Assembly: GCA_011050085.1 (NCBI GenBank)
Contig: DRGL01000060.1
Coordinates: forward strand, 1 to 46,524
Length of the DNA: 46,524 bases
Direction: 5' to 3'
From: Pricia antarctica
Lineage (GTDB): Bacteria; Bacteroidota; Bacteroidia; Flavobacteriales; Flavobacteriaceae
A program made the position numbers and the translations under genes. The notes under the pieces are model-generated. The model saw only the letters and a list, made by a program, of their open reading frames with translations, was not told the origin of the DNA and made no database searches. Positions 1 through 7,644 of this stretch are shown piece after piece (position 1 is the stretch's first letter; each line of letters opens with the position of its first letter).

Positions 1-250
1 AACCTATACTCAATGCGGGCGTAAGTGCCTAAAACATTGGCCTGGGCGTGCCGACGAGCACCGCAAAATCTTTTGGATTTTGCTTTTACGCGTGACAAGA
101 TAAAACCAAAACAAAAAGATTTTGGCTATTGCGTGGGGAAAAGTAGTTTCGTGCAGCCCCGCACTACGCTTAGATAAAACGTTGCCAAACATTAGGTACG
201 TTAAAGGGACATCCTTTACAAAATTAACGGTAGACTGGAATCCCAATGGA
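1..250. repeat. GC-richer dyad-rich block, possible cassette-type recombination site
   Basis: This stretch is not convincingly coding and is richer in G and C than the DNA after it. It contains a perfect 8-bp hairpin, GCAAAATC (63-70) and GATTTTGC (76-83) around a 5-base loop. A second foldable segment has GTGC (151-154) facing GCAC (161-164), with flanking GTA/TAC that can extend the stem past a bulge. Such blocks occur between small genes in flavobacterial genomes, sometimes as integron attC-like sites. I could not find a clean attC core (GTTRRRY with its partner), so that reading is only an inference. Confidence 0.3.
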
Positions 251-433
251 AAATGAAAGTTGATTCAAAATCACTTCTTGGAACCGAAAAGAAACACAAT
301 TTATACATCAATACATTTCCTCAGAACTTTGATAATGTTTATCGAAACATAAGATAAAAAGCTATAGATATAATAATGAAAATATAAAAGAACTGGATAC
401 AACAATTTCTATAACGAATAGGGCATAAAATTA

Positions 434-457
434 TAGCCTCCCCTAAAAATAGGACAG
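434..457 (+). repeat. Solo IS3-type terminal inverted repeat
   Basis: The segment TAGCCTCCCCTAAAAATAGG followed by ACAG matches the end of the decayed IS3 element at 5927-5948 read on the other strand. The two differ by one mismatch and two missing A residues. The orientation puts the inside of the element to the right. No transposase reading frame follows here, so this is either a relic or the left end of a larger segment. Confidence 0.6.
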
Positions 458-579
458 CATAAATCAAAACAAGAAAATTTCCCTAATTTGAAATCCGAAC
501 CGTAGTCGGGTGCCACTTCGCAATATCCCTAACCTAAACCTTAGCTGACTGCAGAATAAGGAGTCACAACAAAGAAAAT

Positions 580-1146
580 ATGTTTGATGAACTATATCAA
601 CAACTTGAAGAAAAGATAAGCTTGAGTGAAAAGGATAAAAATTGTATTCCTAATTTCTTTGAGACTAAATTTCTACGAAAAAAGCAATTGCTACTTCAAG
701 CAGGAGAATACTGTAGAACTTTAGCCTTCGTTTCTACAGGGGCTTTAAAATCTTACACGATAGATGAAAAAGGCATAGAACATATCAGTTTACTGGCCTG
801 GGAGGGCTGGTGGGTATCAGACTTTAAAAGTTTTATCAGTGACGAAAAAGCAATTTTATTTATCGATGCTATTGAGGATAGCGAAATTTTATTGCTTTCA
901 AAATCCAATTATGAACAACTTTTAATTGAAGTTCCTTCTATGGAACGTTATTTCAGAATCTTATATCAAAACAGTCTAGTTACAAAAGACAGGAGATTAA
1001 TAAGTTCCAACACCTATACTGCAGAGGAGAAATATAATCATCTATTAAAAATGTATCCTTTTATCTCGCAACGCATTCCGCAAATCCTTATTGCATCCTA
1101 CCTTGGTATCACTACTGAAACGATCAGCCGAATAAAAAAAGGGTGA
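580..1146 (+). CDS. Crp/Fnr family transcriptional regulator
   Basis: A 188-residue protein with the layout of small Bacteroidota Crp/Fnr regulators. An N-terminal cyclic-nucleotide-binding-like beta barrel spans about residues 25-115, including a glycine-rich turn (VSTGALKSY). A C-terminal helix-turn-helix follows, with the recognition stretch ASYLGITTETISRIKK. These proteins bind DNA and usually activate a neighbouring gene in response to an unknown ligand. The C-terminus stops right after the recognition helix, at a run of seven A, a little shorter than many relatives. An AAGGAG sequence lies about 15 bases before the ATG. The SDR reductase gene starts 110 bases downstream with its own TAnnTTTG promoter and is the obvious candidate target. 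Confidence 0.85.
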   Translation: MFDELYQQLEEKISLSEKDKNCIPNFFETKFLRKKQLLLQAGEYCRTLAFVSTGALKSYTIDEKGIEHISLLAWEGWWVSDFKSFISDEKAILFIDAIEDSEILLLSKSNYEQLLIEVPSMERYFRILYQNSLVTKDRRLISSNTYTAEEKYNHLLKMYPFISQRIPQILIASYLGITTETISRIKKG

Positions 1147-1215
1147 ACAGGGATAATTGACCCGCATTAATTATGTTTCTTGATTTACGTCAATGTATGG
1201 CCAATTAATGCAATG

Positions 1216-1223
1216 TAATTTTG
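1216..1223 (+). promoter_or_regulatory. Probable -7 promoter box (TAATTTTG) of the SDR gene
   Basis: TAATTTTG fits the Bacteroidota -7 consensus TAnnTTTG and lies 33 bases before the ATG at 1257. The interval from the Crp/Fnr stop also holds TTG-containing sequence near the expected -33 position. This suggests the reductase is transcribed separately and could be controlled by the regulator upstream. Confidence 0.5.
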
Positions 1224-1256
1224 CCCCACAGATAAATTGATAGTCATACATTACAT

Positions 1257-2327
1257 ATGGAAAATAGTGCATTAATAGTTGGAGCAAGTGGGATAGCAGG
1301 AAACAACCTTGCCCAAGAACTACTTAAAAATAATTGGACGACCTACGGTATAACACGGAATTCCGAAGTAAACCTAAAAGGTCTGAAAAACATCAAAGCC
1401 GATCTACTCGACTTAAAATCCCTTGAAGAAGCCCTAAAAGAGTTGAATCCCACCCATGTTTTTTTTACCGCTTGGATGCGTAAAGATACAGAGGCGGAGA
1501 ACATCAAAGTTAATGGTGGCATGGTTCGCAATCTCCTACAGGTTTTATCGCCAAAAAAATCTGTACAACACGTTGCGTTAGTAACAGGATTAAAACATTA
1601 TTTAGGGCCATTCGATGCTTATGCGCAGGATGGTTTTAAGCCTGAAACTCCGGTCAGAACGGAGCATTCAAGACTTGACCTGGATAATTTCTATTATGCT
1701 CAGGAAGACGAGGTTTATGCAGCGGCAGAACGTGACGGATTTACTTGGAGCATTCACCGTGCTCACACTGTCATTGGACAAGCTGTCGGGAATTTAATGA
1801 ATATGGGTACCACCTTAGCGGTTTACGCAAGTATATGTAAAGAAAATAGATCAGCTTTTATTTGGCCAGGTTCCGAAGCGCAATGGAACGGCATTTCAGA
1901 TGTGACAGATGCACATATTCTAGCCAAACATTTTCTATGGGCTGCAACGACACCCGAAGCTGCAAATGAAGCTTTTAATATTGTCAATGGAGACATATTT
2001 CGCTGGAGTTGGTTATGGAAACAAATAGCGGAGTACTTTCAAATTAAATATCAGGGCTACATTGAAAACAATAAAAGTCTGGAAGTACGTATGACCGATG
2101 ATGATACCATTTGGGAAAAAATTGCCGCTAAGCATCAATTGGTAGAATCTGAATTAGATAGATTGGCTTCTCCTTGGCATACGGACCTCGATTTGAGAAG
2201 ACCCATAGAAGTAATGACAAATATGGCCAAAAGCCGTAAATTAGGTTTTAAGGAATATCAAGATACTAGGGAATCTTTTTACAACTTATTTGACAACCTA
2301 AAAGCACAGAAAATTATTCCGTCCTAA
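1257..2327 (+). CDS. PRISE-type SDR reductase (progesterone 5-beta-reductase/iridoid synthase-like)
   Basis: A 356-residue atypical short-chain dehydrogenase. The Rossmann nucleotide-binding motif is VGASGIAG (residues 8-15). Two hallmarks of the PRISE subgroup are present: GLKHYLGPF, with a candidate catalytic Lys at 113, and NFYYAQED (144-151), which supplies the catalytic Tyr in place of the usual YxxxK. Known members reduce activated C=C bonds of enones using NADPH; the substrate here is unknown. The length is normal for the family. The gene follows a Crp/Fnr regulator and is closed by a strong terminator at 2381-2417, so it forms a one-gene transcription unit. Confidence 0.88.
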   Translation: MENSALIVGASGIAGNNLAQELLKNNWTTYGITRNSEVNLKGLKNIKADLLDLKSLEEALKELNPTHVFFTAWMRKDTEAENIKVNGGMVRNLLQVLSPKKSVQHVALVTGLKHYLGPFDAYAQDGFKPETPVRTEHSRLDLDNFYYAQEDEVYAAAERDGFTWSIHRAHTVIGQAVGNLMNMGTTLAVYASICKENRSAFIWPGSEAQWNGISDVTDAHILAKHFLWAATTPEAANEAFNIVNGDIFRWSWLWKQIAEYFQIKYQGYIENNKSLEVRMTDDDTIWEKIAAKHQLVESELDRLASPWHTDLDLRRPIEVMTNMAKSRKLGFKEYQDTRESFYNLFDNLKAQKIIPS

Positions 2328-2380
2328 AAATTAATTCAATACGGACATAAAGGCAACAGGTAAAATTGTTAATAATCAAT

Positions 2381-2417
2381 AACGGTTCGGGTATAGGCTC
2401 GAACCGTTTTGTTGTTT
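2381..2417 (+). terminator. Rho-independent terminator after the SDR gene
   Basis: Perfect 9-bp arms AACGGTTCG (2381-2389) and CGAACCGTT (2400-2408) enclose a 10-base loop and are followed by a T-rich tail. The hairpin lies 54 bases after the SDR stop codon. Confidence 0.8.
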
Positions 2418-2576
2418 GATATAGATAATTGAAATAAAATAGCCGTTGCTATAATTCGCTACTGTTGCAAAACAAAGCCGTCAGCGATTTTAAGGTATAC
2501 TACATCTAAATCTATAAGATATATGGACCAGTGGTACACCTACAACTTCTGCTCTTCCAAAGGCTGAGGCAGAACG

Positions 2577-2609
2577 GAAAAAGCTATTTGATCTCATTTA
2601 AGTAGCTTT
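2577..2609 (-). terminator. Probable terminator of the nitroreductase gene
   Basis: Arms AAAGCTA (2580-2586) and TAGCTTT (2603-2609) form a 7-bp stem. Read on the minus strand, the stem is followed by a short T run. It lies just past the nitroreductase stop codon. It may also act in the other direction. Confidence 0.45.
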
Positions 2610-2626
2610 ATTTAAAACTAGGAATA

Positions 2627-3256
2627 TCAATTCACCATAGTGGCAAACTCCTGTTTTGGTATCCTCACTTTTTTAAGTTTGGCAAGGCCGTCATTGTGTT
2701 CATCGCGATAACCCAAAGCAAGTAGAACAACACTTTTAAGATTTTTTCCCTCCAAACCCAACAGTTTATCAAATTTCGCAGCATCGAAACCCTCCATTGG
2801 GGTGGCATCTATTTTCAAGTCCGCCGCGGCAATCAAACCAGTTCCCAAGCCGATATAGGCTTGCTTTGTTGACCAAATAAAGTTGTCACTATCTGTTCTT
2901 GCCAAGAGATAGGTACTAATGGAATTCTTAAAATCGGCCAGATCTTCAATGGGCGTATCTCTTGTTTCAGACATCAACCCGATGTAATCATCGATATCTT
3001 CCTTTCTAATGGACGCAAATGCGGCAAATACAAGCAGATGGGAGGCCTCGGCTATTTGAGAATTAAATGAGCCTTCAGCCAGATTTTTTTTCAAGCAAGG
3101 GCTTTCTATAATTACTAGCCGATATGGTTGTATTCCTACAGAGGATGCAGATAAATTGATTGCCTCTATTATCTTTTCCAAATCCCCCTCTTCTACTCTT
3201 TTGTTACTGAATTTTTTTGTGGCGTATCGCCATTTCAAATCCTCTATTAATTTCAT
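2627..3256 (-). CDS. Nitroreductase family NAD(P)H-dependent oxidoreductase
   Basis: A 209-residue protein of normal length for NfsB-like FMN-dependent nitroreductases. The N-terminal WRYATKKFS stretch is the typical FMN phosphate-binding segment. SASSVGIQPYRLVII and the later IGLGTGLIAAADLKIDATP match conserved flavin and dimer regions, and the C-terminal LALGYRDE precedes the usual basic tail. Such enzymes reduce nitroaromatics, quinones or other oxidised compounds with NAD(P)H in the cytoplasm. The gene is transcribed divergently from an HxlR regulator. Its -7 box (3283-3290) lies next to a GTAAC dyad, which suggests direct control by that regulator. Confidence 0.9.
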   Translation of the reverse strand: MKLIEDLKWRYATKKFSNKRVEEGDLEKIIEAINLSASSVGIQPYRLVIIESPCLKKNLAEGSFNSQIAEASHLLVFAAFASIRKEDIDDYIGLMSETRDTPIEDLADFKNSISTYLLARTDSDNFIWSTKQAYIGLGTGLIAAADLKIDATPMEGFDAAKFDKLLGLEGKNLKSVVLLALGYRDEHNDGLAKLKKVRIPKQEFATMVN

Positions 3257-3282
3257 TGCTATTTAGTTTTTTAAATGAAAAG

Positions 3283-3290
3283 CAAAAATA
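3283..3290 (-). promoter_or_regulatory. -7 promoter box of the nitroreductase gene (TATTTTTG, minus strand)
   Basis: On the minus strand TATTTTTG matches the TAnnTTTG consensus, 26 bases before the nitroreductase ATG. The GTTAC/GTAAC dyad at 3301-3315 sits just upstream, between this box and the expected -33 position, where bound protein would block RNA polymerase. Confidence 0.55.
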
Positions 3291-3300
3291 TGGCTGAATG

Positions 3301-3357
3301 GTTACTTATTGTAACTTAGCGCCAAAAAGTAATGGTAACATTTGAGTAACTAAGTAA
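3301..3357. promoter_or_regulatory. Probable HxlR operator: GTTAC-N5-GTAAC dyad plus further GTAAC half-sites
   Basis: The interval between the divergent genes contains a perfect inverted repeat GTTAC (3301-3305), five bases, GTAAC (3311-3315). Two more GTAAC copies follow at 3335-3339 and 3346-3350, and there is a partial AGTAA at 3353. HxlR regulators are known to bind such sites in the promoters they share with a divergent oxidoreductase. The position fits control of both genes. Confidence 0.6.
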
Positions 3358-3363
3358 TTTATC

Positions 3364-3714
3364 ATGGAAACTAAAATAGAGCCTGTAAAAGAATGCAGCC
3401 AGACCATATTGGCAATTCACGATGTAATGGATTTGCTGAACGGCAAGTGGAAAGTGTCCATTATTGCATGCCTTTGTTACAGTAAAATGCGCTATTCGGA
3501 ATTGTTAAGGGAGGTAAAGGGAATTTCGGGTAGAATGTTGAGTCGGGAATTGAAGGAACTGGAAATGAATCAACTCATCACCAGAGCAGTATTGAATACC
3601 CAACCTGTAACCGTGGAGTACGAAATAACGGAATATGGGTCTACGCTTAAAAATCTAACTACTACCATTGCCGAATGGGGTATCAGCCATAGAAAAAAAA
3701 TCATAGCAAAATAA
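3364..3714 (+). CDS. HxlR family transcriptional regulator
   Basis: A 116-residue winged helix-turn-helix protein of standard HxlR length. The family pattern is clear: a Cys near the N-terminus (KECSQTI), then DLLNGKWKVSIIACL, then a recognition region with YSELLREVKGISGRMLSREL, and a wing with VTVEYEITEYGSTL. Family members act as dimers and often sense electrophiles or formaldehyde through the N-terminal Cys. The gene is divergent from the nitroreductase gene and 107 bases away, with repeated GTAAC sites in between, so the pair is very likely a regulator and its target. Confidence 0.9.
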   Translation: METKIEPVKECSQTILAIHDVMDLLNGKWKVSIIACLCYSKMRYSELLREVKGISGRMLSRELKELEMNQLITRAVLNTQPVTVEYEITEYGSTLKNLTTTIAEWGISHRKKIIAK

Positions 3715-4020
3715 TAGGATGATATCTATAATTATAACGCTAACAGGGCATCTAAAACTGCTAGTTAGTAGCTACTTTTATAGGATTTTCGCGTAAACCC
3801 TAAATTTAAAATTTTGCACTTCCTTACATCAAATTATCTATATATAGGAAAGCCTTCTATGCAGCATCCTCAATCGTTCCAGTTTATAAAGTAACCTGGT
3901 CTAGCCACAAAATATCATCAACAAACGTTCCACAAACCTCTATAAAACTGAACCGAGCACTAATTTTTAATTAAATATTTTTTCTACGCAGACTCCCGTT
4001 TTACGACTTAAAAAATTACT
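3715..4020. other. Intergenic region, nothing recognised
   Basis: About 300 AT-rich bases with stops in all frames and no clear hairpin terminator or promoter consensus. I see no gene remnant here. Confidence 0.5.
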
Positions 4021-4791
4021 ATGAATAGAATAGAACATATTGAAAATGAAATTTCTGAATTAAGAAATCAATTAGAGAATCATAAGCTTTATGCTAATCT
4101 AAAGGATATTGATGACGTTACGATATTTATGCAAAACCATGTGTTTGCCGTTTGGGACTTTATGTCACTTTTAAAATATCTTCAACTGAAATTGACTACG
4201 GTTCAAATACCTTGGACGCCCTCCAACAACCCAACACTTTCAAGATTTATTAATGAAATCGTTCATGGTGAAGAAAGTGATATCAATGAATTAGGAGAAC
4301 CTAAAAGTCACTTTGAAATGTATTTGGAAGCAATGAACCAAGCCAATGCAGATACGTCAGCGATTGATACTTTCATTCGCTGTGTTGCCTCCGATGCTTC
4401 ATTGGAAGATGCATTTAGTCAAATCAATATTGATGAAAGAGTAGCTGATTTCGTGAGATTTTCCTTTTCAATTATCGAAACCAATAAAACTCACCTTGTG
4501 GCCTCGGCATTTACGTTTGGAAGAGAAGATGTTATCCCAGATATGTTTATTAAAATTCTGGAATCCGCAGATGCGGATAACAATTCCTACAGTAAGTTAA
4601 AATATTATCTAGAACGACATATAGAATTAGATGGGGATGAACACGGTCCACTTTCACTAAAAATGATATCAGAGCTTTGCGGGGATGATGATCAAAAATG
4701 GGATGAAACCTTAGCCGTAGCGAAACAATCCTTAGTAAAGAGGATTGCCCTATGGGATGCAATAGACGATACGATACTTAAAAATGGGTAA
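4021..4791 (+). CDS. DUF3050 family protein (heme-oxygenase-like fold, putative diiron enzyme)
   Basis: A 256-residue protein matching DUF3050 across its length. Recognisable blocks are [16 protein letters not shown] (His40), [17 protein letters not shown] (His82, Glu84), [14 protein letters not shown], and [14 protein letters not shown], which contains H200-x3-D204-x3-H208. DUF3050 is placed in the heme-oxygenase-like diiron oxidase/oxygenase superfamily, where Glu, His and Asp from core helices bind two metals. The reaction is unknown. There is no signal peptide, so it is cytoplasmic. It is a single-gene unit closed by a strong terminator. I am sure of the family but not of any function. 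Confidence 0.85.
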   Translation: MNRIEHIENEISELRNQLENHKLYANLKDIDDVTIFMQNHVFAVWDFMSLLKYLQLKLTTVQIPWTPSNNPTLSRFINEIVHGEESDINELGEPKSHFEMYLEAMNQANADTSAIDTFIRCVASDASLEDAFSQINIDERVADFVRFSFSIIETNKTHLVASAFTFGREDVIPDMFIKILESADADNNSYSKLKYYLERHIELDGDEHGPLSLKMISELCGDDDQKWDETLAVAKQSLVKRIALWDAIDDTILKNG

Positions 4792-4794
4792 GCC

Positions 4795-4843
4795 AATTTA
4801 GCCTAACCCTTATTATTACAAGGCTAAATTCAGAAATTTTTTG
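4795..4843 (+). terminator. Rho-independent terminator after the DUF3050 gene
   Basis: Perfect 10-bp arms AATTTAGCCT (4795-4804) and AGGCTAAATT (4821-4830) begin 4 bases after the stop codon and are followed shortly by a T6 run. Confidence 0.8.
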
Positions 4844-4875
4844 TTCTTGAGCTCGGATTTTGTGACCGCTCTTGA

Positions 4876-5860
4876 TTAGGCATTAGTTCGCGGCACAGAT
4901 TCAAAGGGCATCACGTCCCCCAATGACGAATGCGGGTAGGTGATGTTGTAGTTTCCCATCTATTTATCGGTCCTTTTCCTTATTTGATGGAAATCGCTGA
5001 ACCTCGTTGATACCCTTCTGAATCGGACTGGGAGTTGTATGAACATTAGTTCCACCATTTTCCTCTTGTATCACTTAGTCAATGCCTTTGAAACGAACTC
5101 GGGCCAATTGTCGAAATGCAGTTTCCTATCCAATCCTAACTCGTCTGGATACCCGAGCGTCTCAACGTTCTTTCTAGCCTAATAATCCAGCTCAACGACC
5201 AATACCAATTACTCATATTTACAGTCTTCCTTATTCTATTGACCCAGAATTTACAATTAACCTACGGCAAGTCAGACACAAAGTGTTTGATAAATATCTC
5301 GTTGATAGTACAGGTGAATTCTAGGTGTTAATTACCCTTATGGAGAATTTTTTTCTATCACTTTAGCTCAGGTTCATCGCTTTGCAGACACCGTAGCAGG
5401 CGTTTGGGATTCCTTTTATTGCCTTGACGATGAAACCGCTTTTAATATAACTCAAAACCCTAGTCAGCAGTTCCTCCGCCAAATTCGATTGTGCCCCGAC
5501 GAACTACGAGTCGACCTAATTTGTGTGTTGATACCACATCAAACGTCTGGGCTCGATGAGATTGCTAGTGCTTGACCAAATACAACATAGGCCTTTAAAA
5601 GGCATTTTATACCGTACTTCCTTTTAAAAACATTAGAATCCTTTGTTAATATATCTTTTACTACGTGTTAGTGTAAGACTTAGAACAGAGTAAATCTGCT
5701 TGAGCTTGCCGTTCTTCGCCTCGAGCTCTTTGAGCCGTTTCATATGTGTAATCTCCATGCCGACGTTAAGGTACTCCTGTCGATTCCCATCACGCGGAAG
5801 ATTTCTCTAACCGTCCGACCCTATTCTTTTTCCTTTAGAGTCTTTATAATTTGGCTTTAG
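4876..5860 (-). pseudogene. Decayed IS3-family transposase (orfA/orfB remnant)
   Basis: On the minus strand two ends of an IS3 transposase are still readable. Near 5700-5800 the orfA end gives MEITHMKRLKELEAKNGKL, preceded in another frame by a helix-turn-helix remnant (IFRVMGIDRSTLT). Near 4876-4960 the integrase C-terminus gives NYNITYPHSSLGDVMPFES and ends at a TAA. The DDE domain between is broken by many stops and frameshifts, so the element is dead. A terminal repeat lies at 5927-5948. I could not identify the opposite end next to the DUF3050 terminator. Confidence 0.7.
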
Positions 5861-5926
5861 GTACGCTTGCCTTTTTTTTTTCAAGTGACAGTTTAAAATT
5901 GAAAATTAATAAATTCTAATTTTAAT

Positions 5927-5948
5927 CTGTCCTATTTAGGCGAGGCTA
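5927..5948 (-). repeat. Terminal inverted repeat of the decayed IS3 element
   Basis: Read on the minus strand, TAGCCTCGCCTAAATAGGAC followed by AG matches the solo repeat at 434-457. The orientation puts the inside of the element to the left, toward the transposase remnant. It lies just upstream of the orfA start, as expected for the left end of an IS3-type element. Confidence 0.6.
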
Positions 5949-6125
5949 CCTAATAATAATAATGGGGAATTATGGGAAGAAACATTAAAAGGATACAAAT
6001 TGTTCAAAATATTCTCCAAAATCATATTCTTAGTTTTCTTTGAAGTAAGGCATTTTGAGAGATAATCAAAAATAATCTAAAACCTATTTAGGGGAAAACC
6101 AGACCAGTAATTTATGTAAATCATG

Positions 6126-6133
6126 TATTTTTG
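6126..6133 (+). promoter_or_regulatory. Probable -7 promoter box (TATTTTTG) of the MBOAT operon
   Basis: TATTTTTG fits TAnnTTTG and lies 54 bases before the MBOAT ATG, leaving an AT-rich untranslated leader. No other candidate box lies closer to the gene. Confidence 0.45.
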
Positions 6134-6187
6134 CGAGCTTTTAAATAACAATGATTTGCAAGCTCTAATTTAATTTAAGAAGAATAA

Positions 6188-7636
6188 ATGCTTTTCAACT
6201 CAATTGATTTTGCAATATTTTTACCTATAGTTTTTTTACTATACTGGTTTGTCGCCAATAAGAATTTAAAGATTCAGAATTTCTTAATAGTTGTTGCAAG
6301 TTATATATTTTACGGTTTATGGGATTGGAGGTTTTTGTTTCTGATTTTATTCAGCACTTTGATTGATTACTCCGTTGGAGTCAGATTAATAAAAGAGCAA
6401 AATACTTCTAAAAGGAAAGTTTTACTTTGGGTAAGCATTTTAGTTAATCTTGGGGTTTTAGGTTTTTTCAAATATTACAATTTCTTCCTAGAAAATTTTA
6501 CAATGGCCTTTTCATTTTTTGGATCTCCAATTAATGTTCAAGGTTTAAATATAATTTTACCGGTTGGAATAAGTTTTTACACATTTCAAACATTAAGTTA
6601 CACTATAGATGTTTATAGGAGAAAACTTGAACCGACAAAAGACCTTATTGCATTTTCCGCATTTGTAAGTTTCTTTCCTCAATTAGTAGCAGGTCCTATT
6701 GAACGAGCAACTAACCTATTGCCACAATTTTACAAAAAAAGAACTTTTGTTTACAATAATGCAGTAGATGGTTTAAGACAGATACTATGGGGGTTATTAA
6801 AGAAAATTGTAATTGCGGATAATTCTGCACAAATAGCTAACGAAATTTTCAATAATTCTACTGACTATTCGGGAAGCACTTTAGCTTTAGGCGCTATTTT
6901 CTTCACATTTCAAATTTATGGAGATTTCTCAGGGTATTCCGATATAGCCATTGGAACGTCAAGACTCTTTGGATTCGATCTCAAGCAAAATTTTGCTTTT
7001 CCATATTTTTCTAGGGACATCGCTGAATTCTGGAGACGTTGGCATATATCGCTGTCAACTTGGTTTCGAGATTACCTTTACATTCCCTTGGGTGGAAGCA
7101 GGGGTGGAACATGGATGAAAATTAGAAATACTTTTATAATTTTTATTGTAAGTGGTTTTTGGCACGGTGCAAACTGGACTTTTGTGTTTTGGGGAGCTTT
7201 AAATGCGTTATACTTCCTTCCTTTACTTTTATTAAATAAGAATAGAACATATACAAATACGGTAGCTGAAGGAAAAAACTTGCCATCGCTTAAAGAGTTT
7301 TATCAAATAGCAGCAACATTTATATTAACGGCGTTGGCTTGGGTGTTTTTTAGAGCGGAAAATTTAGAGCACGCCTTTGATTATTTGTCTGCTATTTTCT
7401 CAAAATCACTTTTTTCACTTCCTCAATTTTCTGACATGCGCTTAGCTTTATCTACTTCGATATTAATTATAATATTTGTTTTAATAGAGTGGCTGGGTAG
7501 AGAAAACGAATATGCTATTGAAAAACTTGGATTAAACTGGTATAGACCTATTAGATGGGTTATGTACTTTACGATTATACTAACTCTGTTTTGGTTTACG
7601 GGTCAACAGCAACAATTTATCTACTTTCAATTTTAA
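6188..7636 (+). CDS. MBOAT family O-acyltransferase (AlgI/DltB-like)
   Basis: A 482-residue polytopic membrane protein. The MBOAT core is clear: FFKYYNFF, LPVGISFYTFQTLSYTIDVY, FPQLVAGPIERA, the amphipathic GDFSGYSDIAIGTSRLFGF, FWRRWHISLSTWFRDYLYIPLGG, and SGFWHGANWTFVFWGALNAL, which holds the invariant catalytic His326. Such proteins pass an acyl (usually acetyl) group across the cytoplasmic membrane to a polysaccharide or another exported acceptor. The next gene starts 8 bases after the stop and encodes an SGNH/AlgX-like protein, the usual periplasmic partner. No glycosyltransferase or polymer synthase lies nearby, so the acceptor is not evident. Confidence 0.92.
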   Translation: MLFNSIDFAIFLPIVFLLYWFVANKNLKIQNFLIVVASYIFYGLWDWRFLFLILFSTLIDYSVGVRLIKEQNTSKRKVLLWVSILVNLGVLGFFKYYNFFLENFTMAFSFFGSPINVQGLNIILPVGISFYTFQTLSYTIDVYRRKLEPTKDLIAFSAFVSFFPQLVAGPIERATNLLPQFYKKRTFVYNNAVDGLRQILWGLLKKIVIADNSAQIANEIFNNSTDYSGSTLALGAIFFTFQIYGDFSGYSDIAIGTSRLFGFDLKQNFAFPYFSRDIAEFWRRWHISLSTWFRDYLYIPLGGSRGGTWMKIRNTFIIFIVSGFWHGANWTFVFWGALNALYFLPLLLLNKNRTYTNTVAEGKNLPSLKEFYQIAATFILTALAWVFFRAENLEHAFDYLSAIFSKSLFSLPQFSDMRLALSTSILIIIFVLIEWLGRENEYAIEKLGLNWYRPIRWVMYFTIILTLFWFTGQQQQFIYFQF

Positions 7637-7644
7637 AGATTAAG

